DNA of 58,577 nucleotides, taken from assembly GCA_902554135.1 (NCBI GenBank), contig CACDNJ010000002.1:1-58577 (forward strand), read 5' to 3'. The notes below the pieces were generated by a model. That model saw nothing but the letters and a program-made list of their open reading frames with translations, made no database searches and was not told the origin of the DNA. Made by a program: the position numbers and the translations under genes. The stretch is from an uncultured Pelagibacteraceae bacterium. Lineage in GTDB: Bacteria > Pseudomonadota > Alphaproteobacteria > Pelagibacterales > Pelagibacteraceae. Shown one piece after another: positions 21,485 through 30,300 of this stretch (the stretch's first letter is position 1; the number at the start of each line of letters is the position of its first letter).

Positions 21485-22621
21485 TTATGTTGTTAAAAGT
21501 TTTAAAGCGTAATTTAATTGGCTATCTGTTTCAGTGTTGATTTGAAAGTTGTCGTCCTCATCATCCACAAAAATATCTGGAGAAACACCCACTCCCGAAA
21601 TAGATTGACCGGAAGGTAAGTAGTATTTAGAAATAGTTATTCTCATTCCTCCTCCATTGTTTAATGGTATTATTGATTGTACAGATCCTTTTCCGTATGT
21701 GTTACTTCCCAAAATAATTGCTCTCTTGTGATCCTTTAATGCGCCAGCGACTATTTCTGATGCAGATGCAGAACCGTTGTTAATCAAAACTATCAATGGC
21801 TTTCCTTTTACTCTATCACCCTTTTTTGCGAAAAAGCGTCTATTTTCGATTGCTTTTCTTCCTCTGGTAGAAACAATTTCTCCTTCATCAAGAAAAAAAT
21901 CAGTTACTCTTATTGCCTGAGTTAACAGACCACCAGGATTATTTCTTAAATCAAGGATATATCCCAATGGTCTTTCTTTATTTTCAATTTTTTTAATTTT
22001 TTCTATTAGTTGTTCGCCGCTATTGTCGTTAAATGCTTTCAACCTTAAATAACCAACTTTTTCTTTTAAAAGTTTAGCTTCAACTGATTTGATTTCAATA
22101 ATTTCTCTCTTGATGGTTTTATTGATTGCTTTTCTTTCGCCTTTTCTTCTAATAGTTAATTCTATAGTTGAGCCGACTGGTCCTCTCATTAATTTAACTG
22201 CCTCCATCAAAGATTTTCCCTGAACTTGGGTATCATCTATTTTTACAATATAGTCCCCAGCCTTTATCCCTGCCTTTGCCGCAGGAGTATCATCTATTGG
22301 AGCAATTACCTTTACAACACCGGCTTCCATACCCACTTCAATTCCAAGGCCACCAAACTCACCCTTGGTATCTGTTTGCATACTATCAAAAAGTTCCGGA
22401 TTCATATAAGCAGAATAAGGATCTAAAGATTGTAGAGCCCCATTTATAGCGTTATCAATTAATTCTGACTGATCAACTTCATCAACAAATTCTTTTCTTA
22501 TTTTTTCTAGTACCTCTGCAAAAAGATCTATCTTTTTATATAATTTTTCATTGTTAGTATTACTATTAACAATTGTTGTATAAAAAAAACTTATAAATAA
22601 GAAAACAAATATTTTTTTCAT
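21485..22621 (-). CDS. ctpA: Carboxy-terminal processing protease (S41, PDZ domain)
   Basis: Periplasmic or membrane-associated serine protease that trims or degrades proteins from their C-termini. The protein has 378 residues: a hydrophobic signal segment at 1-20, a PDZ domain at about 85-165 (GGLGIEVGMEAGVVKV, IDDTPAAKAGIKAGDYI), then the S41 domain. LVNNG-type INNGSASASEIVAGAL holds the catalytic Ser and GSNTYGKGSVQS the catalytic Lys. The start overlaps the rsfS stop by four bases (ATGA), so translation is coupled. Confidence 0.95.
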   Translation of the reverse strand: MKKIFVFLFISFFYTTIVNSNTNNEKLYKKIDLFAEVLEKIRKEFVDEVDQSELIDNAINGALQSLDPYSAYMNPELFDSMQTDTKGEFGGLGIEVGMEAGVVKVIAPIDDTPAAKAGIKAGDYIVKIDDTQVQGKSLMEAVKLMRGPVGSTIELTIRRKGERKAINKTIKREIIEIKSVEAKLLKEKVGYLRLKAFNDNSGEQLIEKIKKIENKERPLGYILDLRNNPGGLLTQAIRVTDFFLDEGEIVSTRGRKAIENRRFFAKKGDRVKGKPLIVLINNGSASASEIVAGALKDHKRAIILGSNTYGKGSVQSIIPLNNGGGMRITISKYYLPSGQSISGVGVSPDIFVDDEDDNFQINTETDSQLNYALKLLTT

Positions 22622-22965
22622 ACGCTCACTCTATCTTTGGTAATTGTTTCTGACCACATTTTTTCTAAATCATAAAATTTTCTTTTTTCTGGATGAAAAA
22701 TATGGACTATTATATCAATAGCATCAATTAATTTCCAATCACTACTTGTTCTCCCTTCTATTTTGCATTTCTTTAGACCATTATTTTCTAATTCTTTTAA
22801 CAATATTTCCGATAAAGATTGAATATGTTTTGATGAAGTTCCAGATGCAACAACCATATAATCTGCAATTGTGGTTTTGCCTTTTAGATTAATAGATACA
22901 ATATTTTTAGCTTTATTTTGATTTAAGGTCTTTTCTATTATTTTCTTTAGTTTTGGAATTTCCAC
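22618..22965 (-). CDS. rsfS: Ribosomal silencing factor RsfS
   Basis: Binds ribosomal protein L14 and blocks subunit joining under nutrient stress. The protein has 115 residues, typical for the DUF143 family. The signatures ADYMVVASGTSSKHIQSL, EGRTSSDWKLIDAIDIIVHIFHPEKRKFYDLEKMW are clear. It sits 5 bases downstream of nadD and overlaps ctpA by 4 bases. The proBA-nadD-rsfS arrangement is common in alphaproteobacteria. Confidence 0.95.
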   Translation of the reverse strand: MEIPKLKKIIEKTLNQNKAKNIVSINLKGKTTIADYMVVASGTSSKHIQSLSEILLKELENNGLKKCKIEGRTSSDWKLIDAIDIIVHIFHPEKRKFYDLEKMWSETITKDRVSV

Positions 22966-22970
22966 TGGTC

Positions 22971-23510
22971 TTATACTAAATAATTTTCTCTTATTTTGGA
23001 AGAAGAAATGTTAGCTATTTTTGACTTTAAAAATATTACCCTATCTTTCCCAAGAAACTTATATGCTTTGCGTGTTAAGGTTTTTTTTGAATAGCTTTTT
23101 CTGGGAAATATTACAATATTACATAGCTTTCGAAAATTATTAGAACCATCCCATTTGTGAAAGTTTATAAGATTATCTGACCCCATTATAAAATAAAATT
23201 TTGCTCTTTTATTTTTGTTTTTTAAAAATTTCAGTAGCTTGATAGTTTTGGCTGATTTTAAATATTTATCGTAGCTTTTAATTTTTATTTTTTTGTTATT
23301 TTTTATAATTTTTTTTGAAAGAAAAATTCTTGATTCCAAAGAAAGCATTGGTTTTTTTTTTAAAGGATTCTTTTTAGTTATTGCCCAAATTAAATAGTCC
23401 AATTTTAATTTTTTTAGAGATAAATTTGCTATCTGCAGATGTCCTTTATGTGGTGGATCAAAAGTACCGCCAAAAATACCAATCTTTTTTTTATTTTTTT
23501 TTTTATTCAT
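22971..23510 (-). CDS. nadD: Nicotinate-nucleotide adenylyltransferase
   Basis: Adenylates nicotinate mononucleotide in NAD synthesis. The protein has 179 residues. The N-terminal nucleotidyltransferase motif GIFGGTFDPPHKGHLQIA contains HxGH, and the C-terminal ISSSKIRENY matches the conserved SSxxR nucleotide-binding motif. The first ten residues are almost all Lys/Asn before the conserved core. It starts 3 bases after proA ends and is followed by rsfS. Confidence 0.94.
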   Translation of the reverse strand: MNKKKNKKKIGIFGGTFDPPHKGHLQIANLSLKKLKLDYLIWAITKKNPLKKKPMLSLESRIFLSKKIIKNNKKIKIKSYDKYLKSAKTIKLLKFLKNKNKRAKFYFIMGSDNLINFHKWDGSNNFRKLCNIVIFPRKSYSKKTLTRKAYKFLGKDRVIFLKSKIANISSSKIRENYLV

Positions 23511-23513
23511 TAT

Positions 23514-24758
23514 TTATGGCCTAATAGTCCCTTTGCCTTTGACTATGTATTTATAAGAAGTTAACTGATTGATACCAACAGGTCCTCTTGGTGGGAGTTT
23601 GTTTGTAGATATACCAATTTCTCCTCCAAAACCAAATTCTCCTCCATCAGCAAATTGTGTCGAAGCGTTATGAATAGCTATTGCGCTGTTTACTCCATCT
23701 AAAAAAATTTTTGCGGTTTTTTTGTTTTTAGTTACGATGGAATCAGTATGCATGGTTCCATATTTTGTAATATGGGACACTGCATCCTTAACTCCGCTAA
23801 CAGTTTTGATGGATATTTTTGGAGATAAATACTCTGTTTCCCAATCAATTTCTTTTGCTAGTTTAAGTCTATTTTGAAACAAAATGTTTATTTTTTTATC
23901 CACAACAACTTCACATCCCAACAAGATTAGCTCTCTTATAATTGGCAGAGCATGAGATTTTATACATTTGCTATCAATAAGCAAAGTTTCTGCTGCACCA
24001 CAAATGGATGTTCTTCTCATTTTGGAATTTAAAACTACTTTCTTTGCCATTTGTAAATCTGCATCTTTATCAACATAAACATGGCAGTTGCCTTCCAGAT
24101 GTCCGATAACGTTTACACTAGAAAGTTTTTTAACTTTTTTTACCAGATTTTTTCCTCCCCTTGGAACGATAACATCAATATAGTTTGACATTTTAGATAG
24201 GAGATAATCTACAATTTTTCTGTTCTTTTTATCTATGAATTGTATACAATTTTTATCAACATTATTTTTTTCAAGAGAATTTCTAAATAAATTTGCCAAA
24301 ATTTTATTTGAATTTAAAGATTCAGACCCGCCTCGTAAAATGGCAACATTACCAGATTTTAAACACAAGGATGATACATCGCAGGTGACATTAGGTCTGC
24401 TTTCATAAATAATTCCTATAACCCCAATAGGAACTGTAACTTTTTTTATAATAAGATTATTTGGTCTTTTCCATTTTTGAACTGTTTTTCCAAGAGGATC
24501 TCCAAATTTAATAATTTGATTTATGGAACTTCTAATGCTTTCAATTTTTTTCTCATCTATTGTTAATCTATCTATTAATTCTTCACGTTTACAAACTTTA
24601 ATATCTTTAGTGTTCTCTCTAATAATCTTTTTTTTATTTTGAGCTAATGATTTAATATAGGTCTCAAGAACTTTGTTTCTTTTTTTAAGGTCTATCTTGC
24701 CAAGGTTTTTAAGGGCAATTTTTGATTTGATACCGATATTATTTAGATACTTATTCAT
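23514..24758 (-). CDS. proA: Gamma-glutamyl phosphate reductase
   Basis: Second step of proline synthesis: reduces gamma-glutamyl phosphate to glutamate semialdehyde. The protein has 414 residues in the aldehyde dehydrogenase fold. PIGVIGIIYESRPNVTCDVSSLCLKSGNVAILRGG is the conserved N-terminal block, the active-site Cys is in RRTSICGAAETLL, and the C-terminus has FADGGEFGFGGEIGISTNKLPPRGP. The start overlaps the proB stop by one base (TAATG). Confidence 0.97.
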   Translation of the reverse strand: MNKYLNNIGIKSKIALKNLGKIDLKKRNKVLETYIKSLAQNKKKIIRENTKDIKVCKREELIDRLTIDEKKIESIRSSINQIIKFGDPLGKTVQKWKRPNNLIIKKVTVPIGVIGIIYESRPNVTCDVSSLCLKSGNVAILRGGSESLNSNKILANLFRNSLEKNNVDKNCIQFIDKKNRKIVDYLLSKMSNYIDVIVPRGGKNLVKKVKKLSSVNVIGHLEGNCHVYVDKDADLQMAKKVVLNSKMRRTSICGAAETLLIDSKCIKSHALPIIRELILLGCEVVVDKKINILFQNRLKLAKEIDWETEYLSPKISIKTVSGVKDAVSHITKYGTMHTDSIVTKNKKTAKIFLDGVNSAIAIHNASTQFADGGEFGFGGEIGISTNKLPPRGPVGINQLTSYKYIVKGKGTIRP

Positions 24759-25852
24759 TACAATTTAACCATATCATCTCTATGGATTATTTCTGATTTA
24801 CTAGAATACCCTAAGATGTTTTCTATTTGATCACTTTTAAGACCTTTTACCTTGTTTATCTCTTCAGATGAAAATGATGTAATACCTCTTGCACAATCTT
24901 TTCCACTCTCATCTACGATCAAAATATTATCTCCTTTTAAAAACCTGCCTTCAACCTTGGTAATTCCCGCTGGTAAAAGGCTCTTTCCATTTTTAAGAGC
25001 TTTTGCAGCTCCGTTGTCAATATATATTTTTCCGTTTGATCCTATTGAACTTACAATCCATTTTTTTCTTGCGTCAAGACTTGATACTTTTGGCAAAAAC
25101 CAAGTACAGACATTCGTTTTTACTAATTTATCAAGAGGATTTATATGTTTCCCATTTGCTATAGACATGTAACATCCGGAATTCATACAAATTTTTGCAG
25201 CGTCTAGCTTTGTGTTCATTCCTCCAGAGCCATAAGAATTTTTTTTGTTTTCAACAAAAGAATATATTTTATCATTAATGTTTGTTACCTCTTTGATAAT
25301 TTTTTTATTGTCTGAAGATTCGTATAAACCATTCACATCAGAAAAATTTATTAAAACATCCGCACTAATTATCTGAGCTACTCTAGCTGCCAAACGGTCG
25401 TTATCTCCATATTTTATTTCTGTTGTAGCAGTTGTATCGTTTTCATTAACCACAGGAATAGCTCCTAATTTGAATAAATTTTCAAAAGTTCTTTTCACAT
25501 TAATTGCCCTTCTTCTTTGTTCGGTATCATCTGGAGATATTAAAATTTGACCAATCTTGATTTTGCTTTTTTCAAATACTTTTCTATAAGTGTTAGTCAA
25601 ATGAATTTGTCCTATAGATGCTAGAGCTTGACTCATTTCAATTTTTATTCTCTTTTTTTTGACTTTTAAGTAATTTTGACCCAAAGCAATAGCGCCAGAC
25701 GATACTATAACAAAGCTTTTATTAGTTTTTCTTAACTTTTCTATATCTTTAACTAAACTTTTTAGCCATTTTTCTTTTACTTCTCCCTTATCATCAACCA
25801 GATTAGAAGAACCAATTTTTAGTACAATTTTTTTGGCTTTGCTTATGTACAT
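24758..25852 (-). CDS. proB: Glutamate 5-kinase
   Basis: First step of proline synthesis: phosphorylates glutamate. The protein has 364 residues. The amino-acid kinase domain ([55 protein letters not shown]) spans about 1-255. A C-terminal PUA domain follows from about 275 ([23 protein letters not shown]). The start overlaps the obgE end by 10 bases, so proB, proA, nadD, rsfS, ctpA and rppH are probably read through from the rplU promoter region. Confidence 0.97.
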   Translation of the reverse strand: MYISKAKKIVLKIGSSNLVDDKGEVKEKWLKSLVKDIEKLRKTNKSFVIVSSGAIALGQNYLKVKKKRIKIEMSQALASIGQIHLTNTYRKVFEKSKIKIGQILISPDDTEQRRRAINVKRTFENLFKLGAIPVVNENDTTATTEIKYGDNDRLAARVAQIISADVLINFSDVNGLYESSDNKKIIKEVTNINDKIYSFVENKKNSYGSGGMNTKLDAAKICMNSGCYMSIANGKHINPLDKLVKTNVCTWFLPKVSSLDARKKWIVSSIGSNGKIYIDNGAAKALKNGKSLLPAGITKVEGRFLKGDNILIVDESGKDCARGITSFSSEEINKVKGLKSDQIENILGYSSKSEIIHRDDMVKL

Positions 25853-26826
25853 TTTTTATGAATTATTTTTTTTACTTTTTCAAAATTTTGACCAGAAATC
25901 AGAGAGGTTATTTCAAAACTTTTTTTTATTTTCTTTTTAAAATTATTTAGCTTTTCATCAATAGAATCCATATTTATTAAATCTGATTTGTTAAAGATAA
26001 TTATTTCTTTTTTCTTTAAAATTCCTTTGTCATATTTAGACAATTCATTCCTTATTTTCAAATAGTTTCCAATAATGTCTTTTTCAGATACATCGATTAA
26101 ATGGATTAATACTTTGCACCTTTCTATGTGTCTTAGAAATTTATCACCCAAACCAATACCTTTATGTGAACCTTCTATTAAACCAGGAATATCAGCTAGA
26201 ACTATTTCTTTATGATTGATGTTTAGTACACCTAAATTTGGATTTATTGTAGTAAACGGATAGTTTGCTATTTTAGGCTTGGCCCTGGTACACTTAGACA
26301 ACAAACTTGATTTTCCTGCATTTGGAAGTCCAATAATTCCTGCATCAGCAATGACTTTTAATTGTAACCATATCCAAAACTCTTCTCCTTGTTTACCCCC
26401 GGTTTTTTTTCTTGGAGCTCGATTTGTAGAGCTCTTAAACCTTGTATTTCCTAAACCACCTTCTCCTCCTGTTGCAACCACAAATTTTTCTTTGTCTTTG
26501 GTCAGGTCATAGATCAAAGTGTTATTATCTTCTTCATATACTTGAGTTCCAATAGGTACCTTCAAAATTAAATTTTTTCCACCTGCACCTGTTTTATTTT
26601 TCTTACTTCCTGGCTTCCCATTTTCTGCTTTGAAATGTTGTCTATATCTAAAATCAACCAATGTATTAAGATTTCTTTCTGATTCCAAAATGATGGACCC
26701 GCCATTTCCACCGTCTCCTCCATCAGGACCTCCGAATTCAACATATTTCTCTCTTCTGAAACTGGAAGAACCCGAACCGCCATTACCGGCTTTAATATAA
26801 ATCTTTGCTTGGTCTAAAAACTTCAT
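25843..26826 (-). CDS. obgE: Obg family GTPase, ribosome assembly
   Basis: Late 50S assembly GTPase. The protein has 327 residues. The glycine-rich Obg fold occupies about 1-158 ([31 protein letters not shown]). The G domain follows with G1 [12 protein letters not shown]3 DIPGL and G4 NKSD. It lacks the long C-terminal extension of some members. It lies 31 bases downstream of rpmA in the conserved rplU-rpmA-obg arrangement. Confidence 0.97.
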   Translation of the reverse strand: MKFLDQAKIYIKAGNGGSGSSSFRREKYVEFGGPDGGDGGNGGSIILESERNLNTLVDFRYRQHFKAENGKPGSKKNKTGAGGKNLILKVPIGTQVYEEDNNTLIYDLTKDKEKFVVATGGEGGLGNTRFKSSTNRAPRKKTGGKQGEEFWIWLQLKVIADAGIIGLPNAGKSSLLSKCTRAKPKIANYPFTTINPNLGVLNINHKEIVLADIPGLIEGSHKGIGLGDKFLRHIERCKVLIHLIDVSEKDIIGNYLKIRNELSKYDKGILKKKEIIIFNKSDLINMDSIDEKLNNFKKKIKKSFEITSLISGQNFEKVKKIIHKKCT

Positions 26827-26857
26827 TTTAAAAATTGAGTTTAATTTTTAATTAAAT

Positions 26858-27112
26858 TTATTTGGGAACCACAGAAACAAGAGTTCTGTTTGATTTAGAT
26901 TTCTTAAATTTTACTTTTCCACTAATTAAAGAAAAAATTGAATGATCTTTTCCCATGCCAACATTGCTACCAGGATGGATTCTTGTTCCTCTTTGACGTA
27001 CTATAATATTTCCAGGCTTAACCAACTGTTCTCCATATTTTTTAACACCCAGTCGGCGACCCGCACTATCTCGTCCGTTCTTCGATGATCCACCTGCTTT
27101 TTTTGTTGCCAT
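26858..27112 (-). CDS. rpmA: 50S ribosomal protein L27
   Basis: Large-subunit protein near the peptidyl-transferase centre. The protein has 84 residues. It starts [20 protein letters not shown] without the leading peptide cleaved in Firmicutes, and has [27 protein letters not shown]. It begins 6 bases after rplU ends and is followed by obgE. Confidence 0.98.
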   Translation of the reverse strand: MATKKAGGSSKNGRDSAGRRLGVKKYGEQLVKPGNIIVRQRGTRIHPGSNVGMGKDHSIFSLISGKVKFKKSKSNRTLVSVVPK

Positions 27113-27118
27113 AGAATT

Positions 27119-27565
27119 TTATTTTTTACTTTTTGTTTTAATTATTTTTTTAGTAGTTTTTTCTTTTTTAGCACTTAACTTTTTATCAATTTTTGGCTGA
27201 TCGGCTAATTTAACCGCACCTTTCTTCATTTCAGAAACAACTTTTCCATTTTTAGATAAAATTTTTGTAATTTGAACTTTAGACAAAGGCTGTCTGTGAC
27301 CGTATCTTTTTCTTGAATTTTGTCTTCTTCTTTTCTTAAAAACTATTACTTTCCTGTCTTTAATGTTTTCAAGCAACAAACCTTCAACTACTGCACCGCT
27401 AATTATTGGGTTGCCAACCTCTGTGGTTTTATCATCATTCAAAAGTAAAACTTTTTTAAATTCTACTTTTTTACCCTTTTGTATGTTTAGTTTTTCAACT
27501 TTAAGAATATTGCTAGCAGAAACTTTGTACTGTTTACCGCCAGTTTCTATTACTGCAAAAGACAT
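27119..27565 (-). CDS. rplU: 50S ribosomal protein L21 with Lys-rich C-terminal tail
   Basis: Large-subunit ribosomal protein. The L21 core occupies about 1-102 (FAVIETGGKQYKVS, FKKRRRQNSRKRYGHRQP). A tail of about 45 residues follows, ending in a Lys-dominated stretch, as in many alphaproteobacterial L21 proteins. It is the first gene of the minus-strand run rplU-rpmA-obgE-proB-proA-nadD-rsfS-ctpA-rppH and has a good promoter just upstream. Confidence 0.97.
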   Translation of the reverse strand: MSFAVIETGGKQYKVSASNILKVEKLNIQKGKKVEFKKVLLLNDDKTTEVGNPIISGAVVEGLLLENIKDRKVIVFKKRRRQNSRKRYGHRQPLSKVQITKILSKNGKVVSEMKKGAVKLADQPKIDKKLSAKKEKTTKKIIKTKSKK

Positions 27566-27592
27566 AAAATAACCTCTGTTAAAATTTAAGGC

Positions 27593-27620
27593 AATATAAC
27601 CCTGTACTTTATCAAGTCAA
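27593..27620 (-). promoter_or_regulatory. Sigma-70-type promoter for rplU operon
   Basis: On the minus strand, TTGACT (27620-27615) and TATATT (27598-27593) are separated by 16 bases. The likely start point leaves a leader of about 20 bases before the rplU ATG at 27565. The only intergenic space between gloB and rplU is 66 bases. This is pattern reading, not mapped. Confidence 0.55.
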
Positions 27621-27631
27621 GTTCAATGATA

Positions 27632-28396
27632 CTAAAATTGATCTTTTAAATTCCTCAATTTTGTAAAAACTTCCAATTTAGAGGCATTATTCATTTTGAG
27701 TTTATTTTTTATTTTATTATCTTCACATCTTAGAAATATATTGGTTTCTAATTCTTCGCCTAAAGTTATAGGAATAGTTGGTAGATTTTTTTGAGTTTTA
27801 TTATCTACATTCTTAATTCTATCTTGTAGTTTCTCATTTTCTTCATCAATTTTTGTGCAGAATTGTCCATTTTTTTTTGTATATTCATGACCGCAGTACA
27901 TCATGGTACTTTTTGGCAAGTTTTTAATTTTTTCTAAAGATTTAAACATCTGTTCAAATGTTCCTTCAAAAATTCTTCCGCATCCAAGAGAAAACAAGGT
28001 GTCACCTGTAAATATTATGTTAGTTTTTTGGGAATAAAACGCAATATGACCAAGGGTGTGACCAGGTATATGTATAATTTTAAAATCAGTTTCTCCCAAA
28101 GAGAATTGATCTCCATCACTTTTTTTAATATCTACACCAGGAATTCTTTTTTCATCATAGGAAGAACAAACAATCTTTGAATTATATTTTTTTTTTAAAT
28201 CTATATTTCCTCCTACATGATCATGATGATGGTGTGTGTTTAAAATAAAATCTAATCTTTTGTAAGTTTTAGTGATTTCTAAGTCAACAGGGTCAAATTC
28301 AGATGGATCAACAACTCCTACCAGATTTGTTTTTTTATCCCTAATTAAGTAACTATAGTTATCTGATAGGCATCTAATAATTGAAATGTCCAGCAT
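27632..28396 (-). CDS. gloB: Hydroxyacylglutathione hydrolase (glyoxalase II)
   Basis: Hydrolyses S-lactoylglutathione to lactate and glutathione, the second step of methylglyoxal detoxification. The protein has 254 residues in the metallo-beta-lactamase fold. The metal-binding motif is LNTHHHHDHVGG, followed by HIPGHTLGHIAFYS, FTGDTLFSLGCGRIFEGT and MMYCGHEYTKKNG. It starts one base after metW and ends the metX-metW-gloB unit. The 66-base gap before rplU shows no clear terminator. Confidence 0.95.
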   Translation of the reverse strand: MLDISIIRCLSDNYSYLIRDKKTNLVGVVDPSEFDPVDLEITKTYKRLDFILNTHHHHDHVGGNIDLKKKYNSKIVCSSYDEKRIPGVDIKKSDGDQFSLGETDFKIIHIPGHTLGHIAFYSQKTNIIFTGDTLFSLGCGRIFEGTFEQMFKSLEKIKNLPKSTMMYCGHEYTKKNGQFCTKIDEENEKLQDRIKNVDNKTQKNLPTIPITLGEELETNIFLRCEDNKIKNKLKMNNASKLEVFTKLRNLKDQF

Positions 28397-28397
28397 T

Positions 28398-28991
28398 TTA
28401 ACTCAATAAAAATATTCCAAGTTTAGAAAATAGATTTTTTATTTCAAGGTTACTTTTTTTGATTTCAGAAGTTGAATTTTCATTAACTCCTATCACTCTG
28501 TTAATTTTAATATTTTTTTCTAAACAGAAATGAAATAGATCTTTAATTGTACACATGTGAAGGTTAGGAGTATTGTACCAGGTATTAGGTAGGGTTTTTG
28601 TGATTGGCATTTTTCCAAATAATAATAGACTTGTTCTAACTTTCCAATATCCAAAATTAGGTATTGATATAATTACTGACTTACCAATCCTCAACAAATC
28701 TTTTAAAACTTTTTCCGGATTATAAAATGCCTGAAGCGTTTGACTCAAAACAACAAAATCAAAGGACTGACTTGGAAATTGATGAAGTTCTGTTTCCGCA
28801 TTGCCTTCTATAACCGAAAGACCCTTATAAATACATTTTTTAACATTTTCCTCTACAAGTTCTAAACCACGCGCTTCTATATTTTTTTCTTTAATTAGAA
28901 GATTCATTAAAGATCCATCTCCACAACCAACGTCTAGTACTCTTACGTTTTTAGGCAACAAATCTACGATTACTTTAAATTCTTTTTTCAT
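28398..28991 (-). CDS. metW: Methionine biosynthesis protein MetW (methyltransferase fold)
   Basis: Partner of MetX in alpha-, beta- and gammaproteobacteria; in studied species it is needed for homoserine acetyltransferase activity. The protein has 197 residues with the SAM-binding motif VRVLDVGCGDGSLMNLL and the MetW signatures VLSQTLQAFYNPEKVL and SIPNFGYWKVR. The start overlaps the end of metX by 17 bases, so the two are co-translated under the metX riboswitch. Confidence 0.94.
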   Translation of the reverse strand: MKKEFKVIVDLLPKNVRVLDVGCGDGSLMNLLIKEKNIEARGLELVEENVKKCIYKGLSVIEGNAETELHQFPSQSFDFVVLSQTLQAFYNPEKVLKDLLRIGKSVIISIPNFGYWKVRTSLLLFGKMPITKTLPNTWYNTPNLHMCTIKDLFHFCLEKNIKINRVIGVNENSTSEIKKSNLEIKNLFSKLGIFLLS

Positions 28992-30114
28992 TTTTAAATT
29001 TTATATACATTGAGTCTATAAATCCTTTTAAAGTTTTTAGAAATTCTGGTTCATTTACTAAAAAAGAATCATGACCTTTGTCAGTTTTGATTTCAGCGAA
29101 AGAAACATCAGCTCCTGAGGCATTAAGAGCAATAACAGTATCCTTATTTTCTTTTGTTGTGTAAAGCCAATCAGAAGAGAAGGAAATAACTAAGAATTTT
29201 GTTTTTTGATTTTTAAAAGCCTCAACGAGCCCCCCTTTAAATTGTCTGGATAAGTCAAAATAATCCATCGCTCTAGTGATGTATAAAACAGAGTTTGCAT
29301 CAAATCTTTCAACAAATGTGTAACCTTGATGTCTTAAATAACTTTCAACTTGAAAGTCAGCATCAAAACTGAATTCGTAATCAGCTTTTTCCTGAAGCTT
29401 TCTACCAAATTTTTCCTGCATTCCTTTTTCAGATAAATAACTGATATGACCCACCATTCTTGCGACAGCCAAGCCATTTTTTGGTTGAACATTTTTTTTT
29501 AAATATTCTCCTTTGTTCCAAACAGGATCTGCCATAATAGCCTGTCTGGCTAACTCATTAAGAGCAATATTCTGAGCGCTATGGCTTGTGCTACAAGCAA
29601 TTGGGACTGCAGAAAAAGTTCTATTTGGAAATGTTGCACAAAACTGAAGTAACTGCATTCCGCCCATAGACCCCCCTGTGGCACAAAGAAGTTTTTCTAC
29701 TCCCAAATGATCTAACAGAGTTTCCTGTGCTTTAACCATATCTCTTATTGTTATAACTGGAAAATTTAATCCATAAGGTTCATTTGTTTTTTTGTCTATT
29801 TCTTTAGGACCCCACGAACCCATACATCCACCAATGACATTTGCGCAAATTACAAAATATTTATTTGTATCGATGGCTTTCCCGGGTCCTACAGCCGTTA
29901 CCCACCAACCTTCTCTTTTTGTAATTGGGTTAACTCCACTAACAAATTGATCGCCTGTAAGTGCGTGAAAAATTAATATAGCATTGTCTTTGGATGCATT
30001 TAATTTTCCATATGTTTCATATGCCAAAGGAAAATCCTTAACAGTTTGCTTACAATCTAGCAAAAGAGGTTTGGATATATTTAATTTTTTAATATTTTCT
30101 AATTTATCGTTCAT
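28975..30114 (-). CDS. metX: Homoserine O-acetyltransferase
   Basis: Acetylates homoserine for methionine synthesis by direct sulfhydrylation. The protein has 379 residues in the alpha/beta-hydrolase fold. The nucleophile is in ATGGSMGGMQLLQF and the Asp-His pair near DKGHDSFLVNEPEF. ATG at 30114 is chosen. An in-frame TTG 30 bases upstream would make the terminator hairpin coding, and the sequence between is hairpin plus U-run. No Shine-Dalgarno precedes the ATG; the U-tract of the terminator ends two bases before it. Control by a SAM-II riboswitch upstream fits the pathway. Confidence 0.95.
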   Translation of the reverse strand: MNDKLENIKKLNISKPLLLDCKQTVKDFPLAYETYGKLNASKDNAILIFHALTGDQFVSGVNPITKREGWWVTAVGPGKAIDTNKYFVICANVIGGCMGSWGPKEIDKKTNEPYGLNFPVITIRDMVKAQETLLDHLGVEKLLCATGGSMGGMQLLQFCATFPNRTFSAVPIACSTSHSAQNIALNELARQAIMADPVWNKGEYLKKNVQPKNGLAVARMVGHISYLSEKGMQEKFGRKLQEKADYEFSFDADFQVESYLRHQGYTFVERFDANSVLYITRAMDYFDLSRQFKGGLVEAFKNQKTKFLVISFSSDWLYTTKENKDTVIALNASGADVSFAEIKTDKGHDSFLVNEPEFLKTLKGFIDSMYIKFKNEKRI

Positions 30115-30116
30115 AT

Positions 30117-30142
30117 AAAAAAAAAGCCCAGCTAGACTGGGC
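30117..30142 (-). terminator. Rho-independent terminator between riboswitch and metX
   Basis: The minus-strand RNA has stem arms GCCCAG and CTGGGC with a short loop, followed by nine consecutive U residues. It lies directly between the SAM-II aptamer and the metX ATG. The 5' arm can pair instead with aptamer sequence (see antiterminator entry), which makes it a conditional terminator. Confidence 0.8.
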
Positions 30143-30161
30143 AAAAACCCTGTTTAGCTGC
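30123..30161 (-). promoter_or_regulatory. Candidate antiterminator overlapping SAM-II 3' strand
   Basis: In the minus-strand RNA, GCUA and GGG from the conserved 3' strand of the SAM-II aptamer can pair with CCC and UAGC from the first half and loop of the terminator. The two structures cannot form together. When SAM holds the aptamer pseudoknot the terminator would be free to form. The pairing is seen in sequence; the switching mechanism is inference. Confidence 0.5.
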
Positions 30162-30198
30162 ATTTACTTAGCGCTCGCAATTCGGTTAAATCAGCGCC
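30148..30198 (-). ncRNA. SAM-II riboswitch aptamer
   Basis: Senses S-adenosylmethionine and turns metX off. The minus-strand RNA matches the known SAM-II (metA motif) consensus closely: P1 arms GGCGCU and AGCGCU, the conserved loop GAUUUAACCG then AAUUGC, the AAGUAAAUG joining segment, and the 3' pseudoknot strand GCAGCUAAACAGGG. It sits between a strong promoter and metX, exactly the expected context. The predicted transcription start falls within a base or two of the first P1 base. Confidence 0.95.
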
Positions 30199-30203
30199 AG
30201 ACA

Positions 30204-30232
30204 TGTATACTAAATCGCCACAAACATGTCAA
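30204..30232 (-). promoter_or_regulatory. Sigma-70-type promoter for metX-metW
   Basis: The minus strand reads TTGACA (30232-30227), a 17-base spacer, then TATACA (30209-30204). The start point about 7 bases downstream coincides with the first base of the SAM-II P1 stem. It is one of the closest consensus matches in the window. Confidence 0.75.
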
Positions 30233-30300
30233 TTTATTCAAATAAACCTATTTCCATTATACAAATGGAGTCGCTTTTAATATAAGACATCTAAAATATT

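Noticed and set aside
30253..30269. Inverted repeat TCCATT/AATGGA upstream of hisC
   Set aside because: Six-base arms are common in AT-rich DNA; no other support for an operator, so kept only as a note in the hisC entry.
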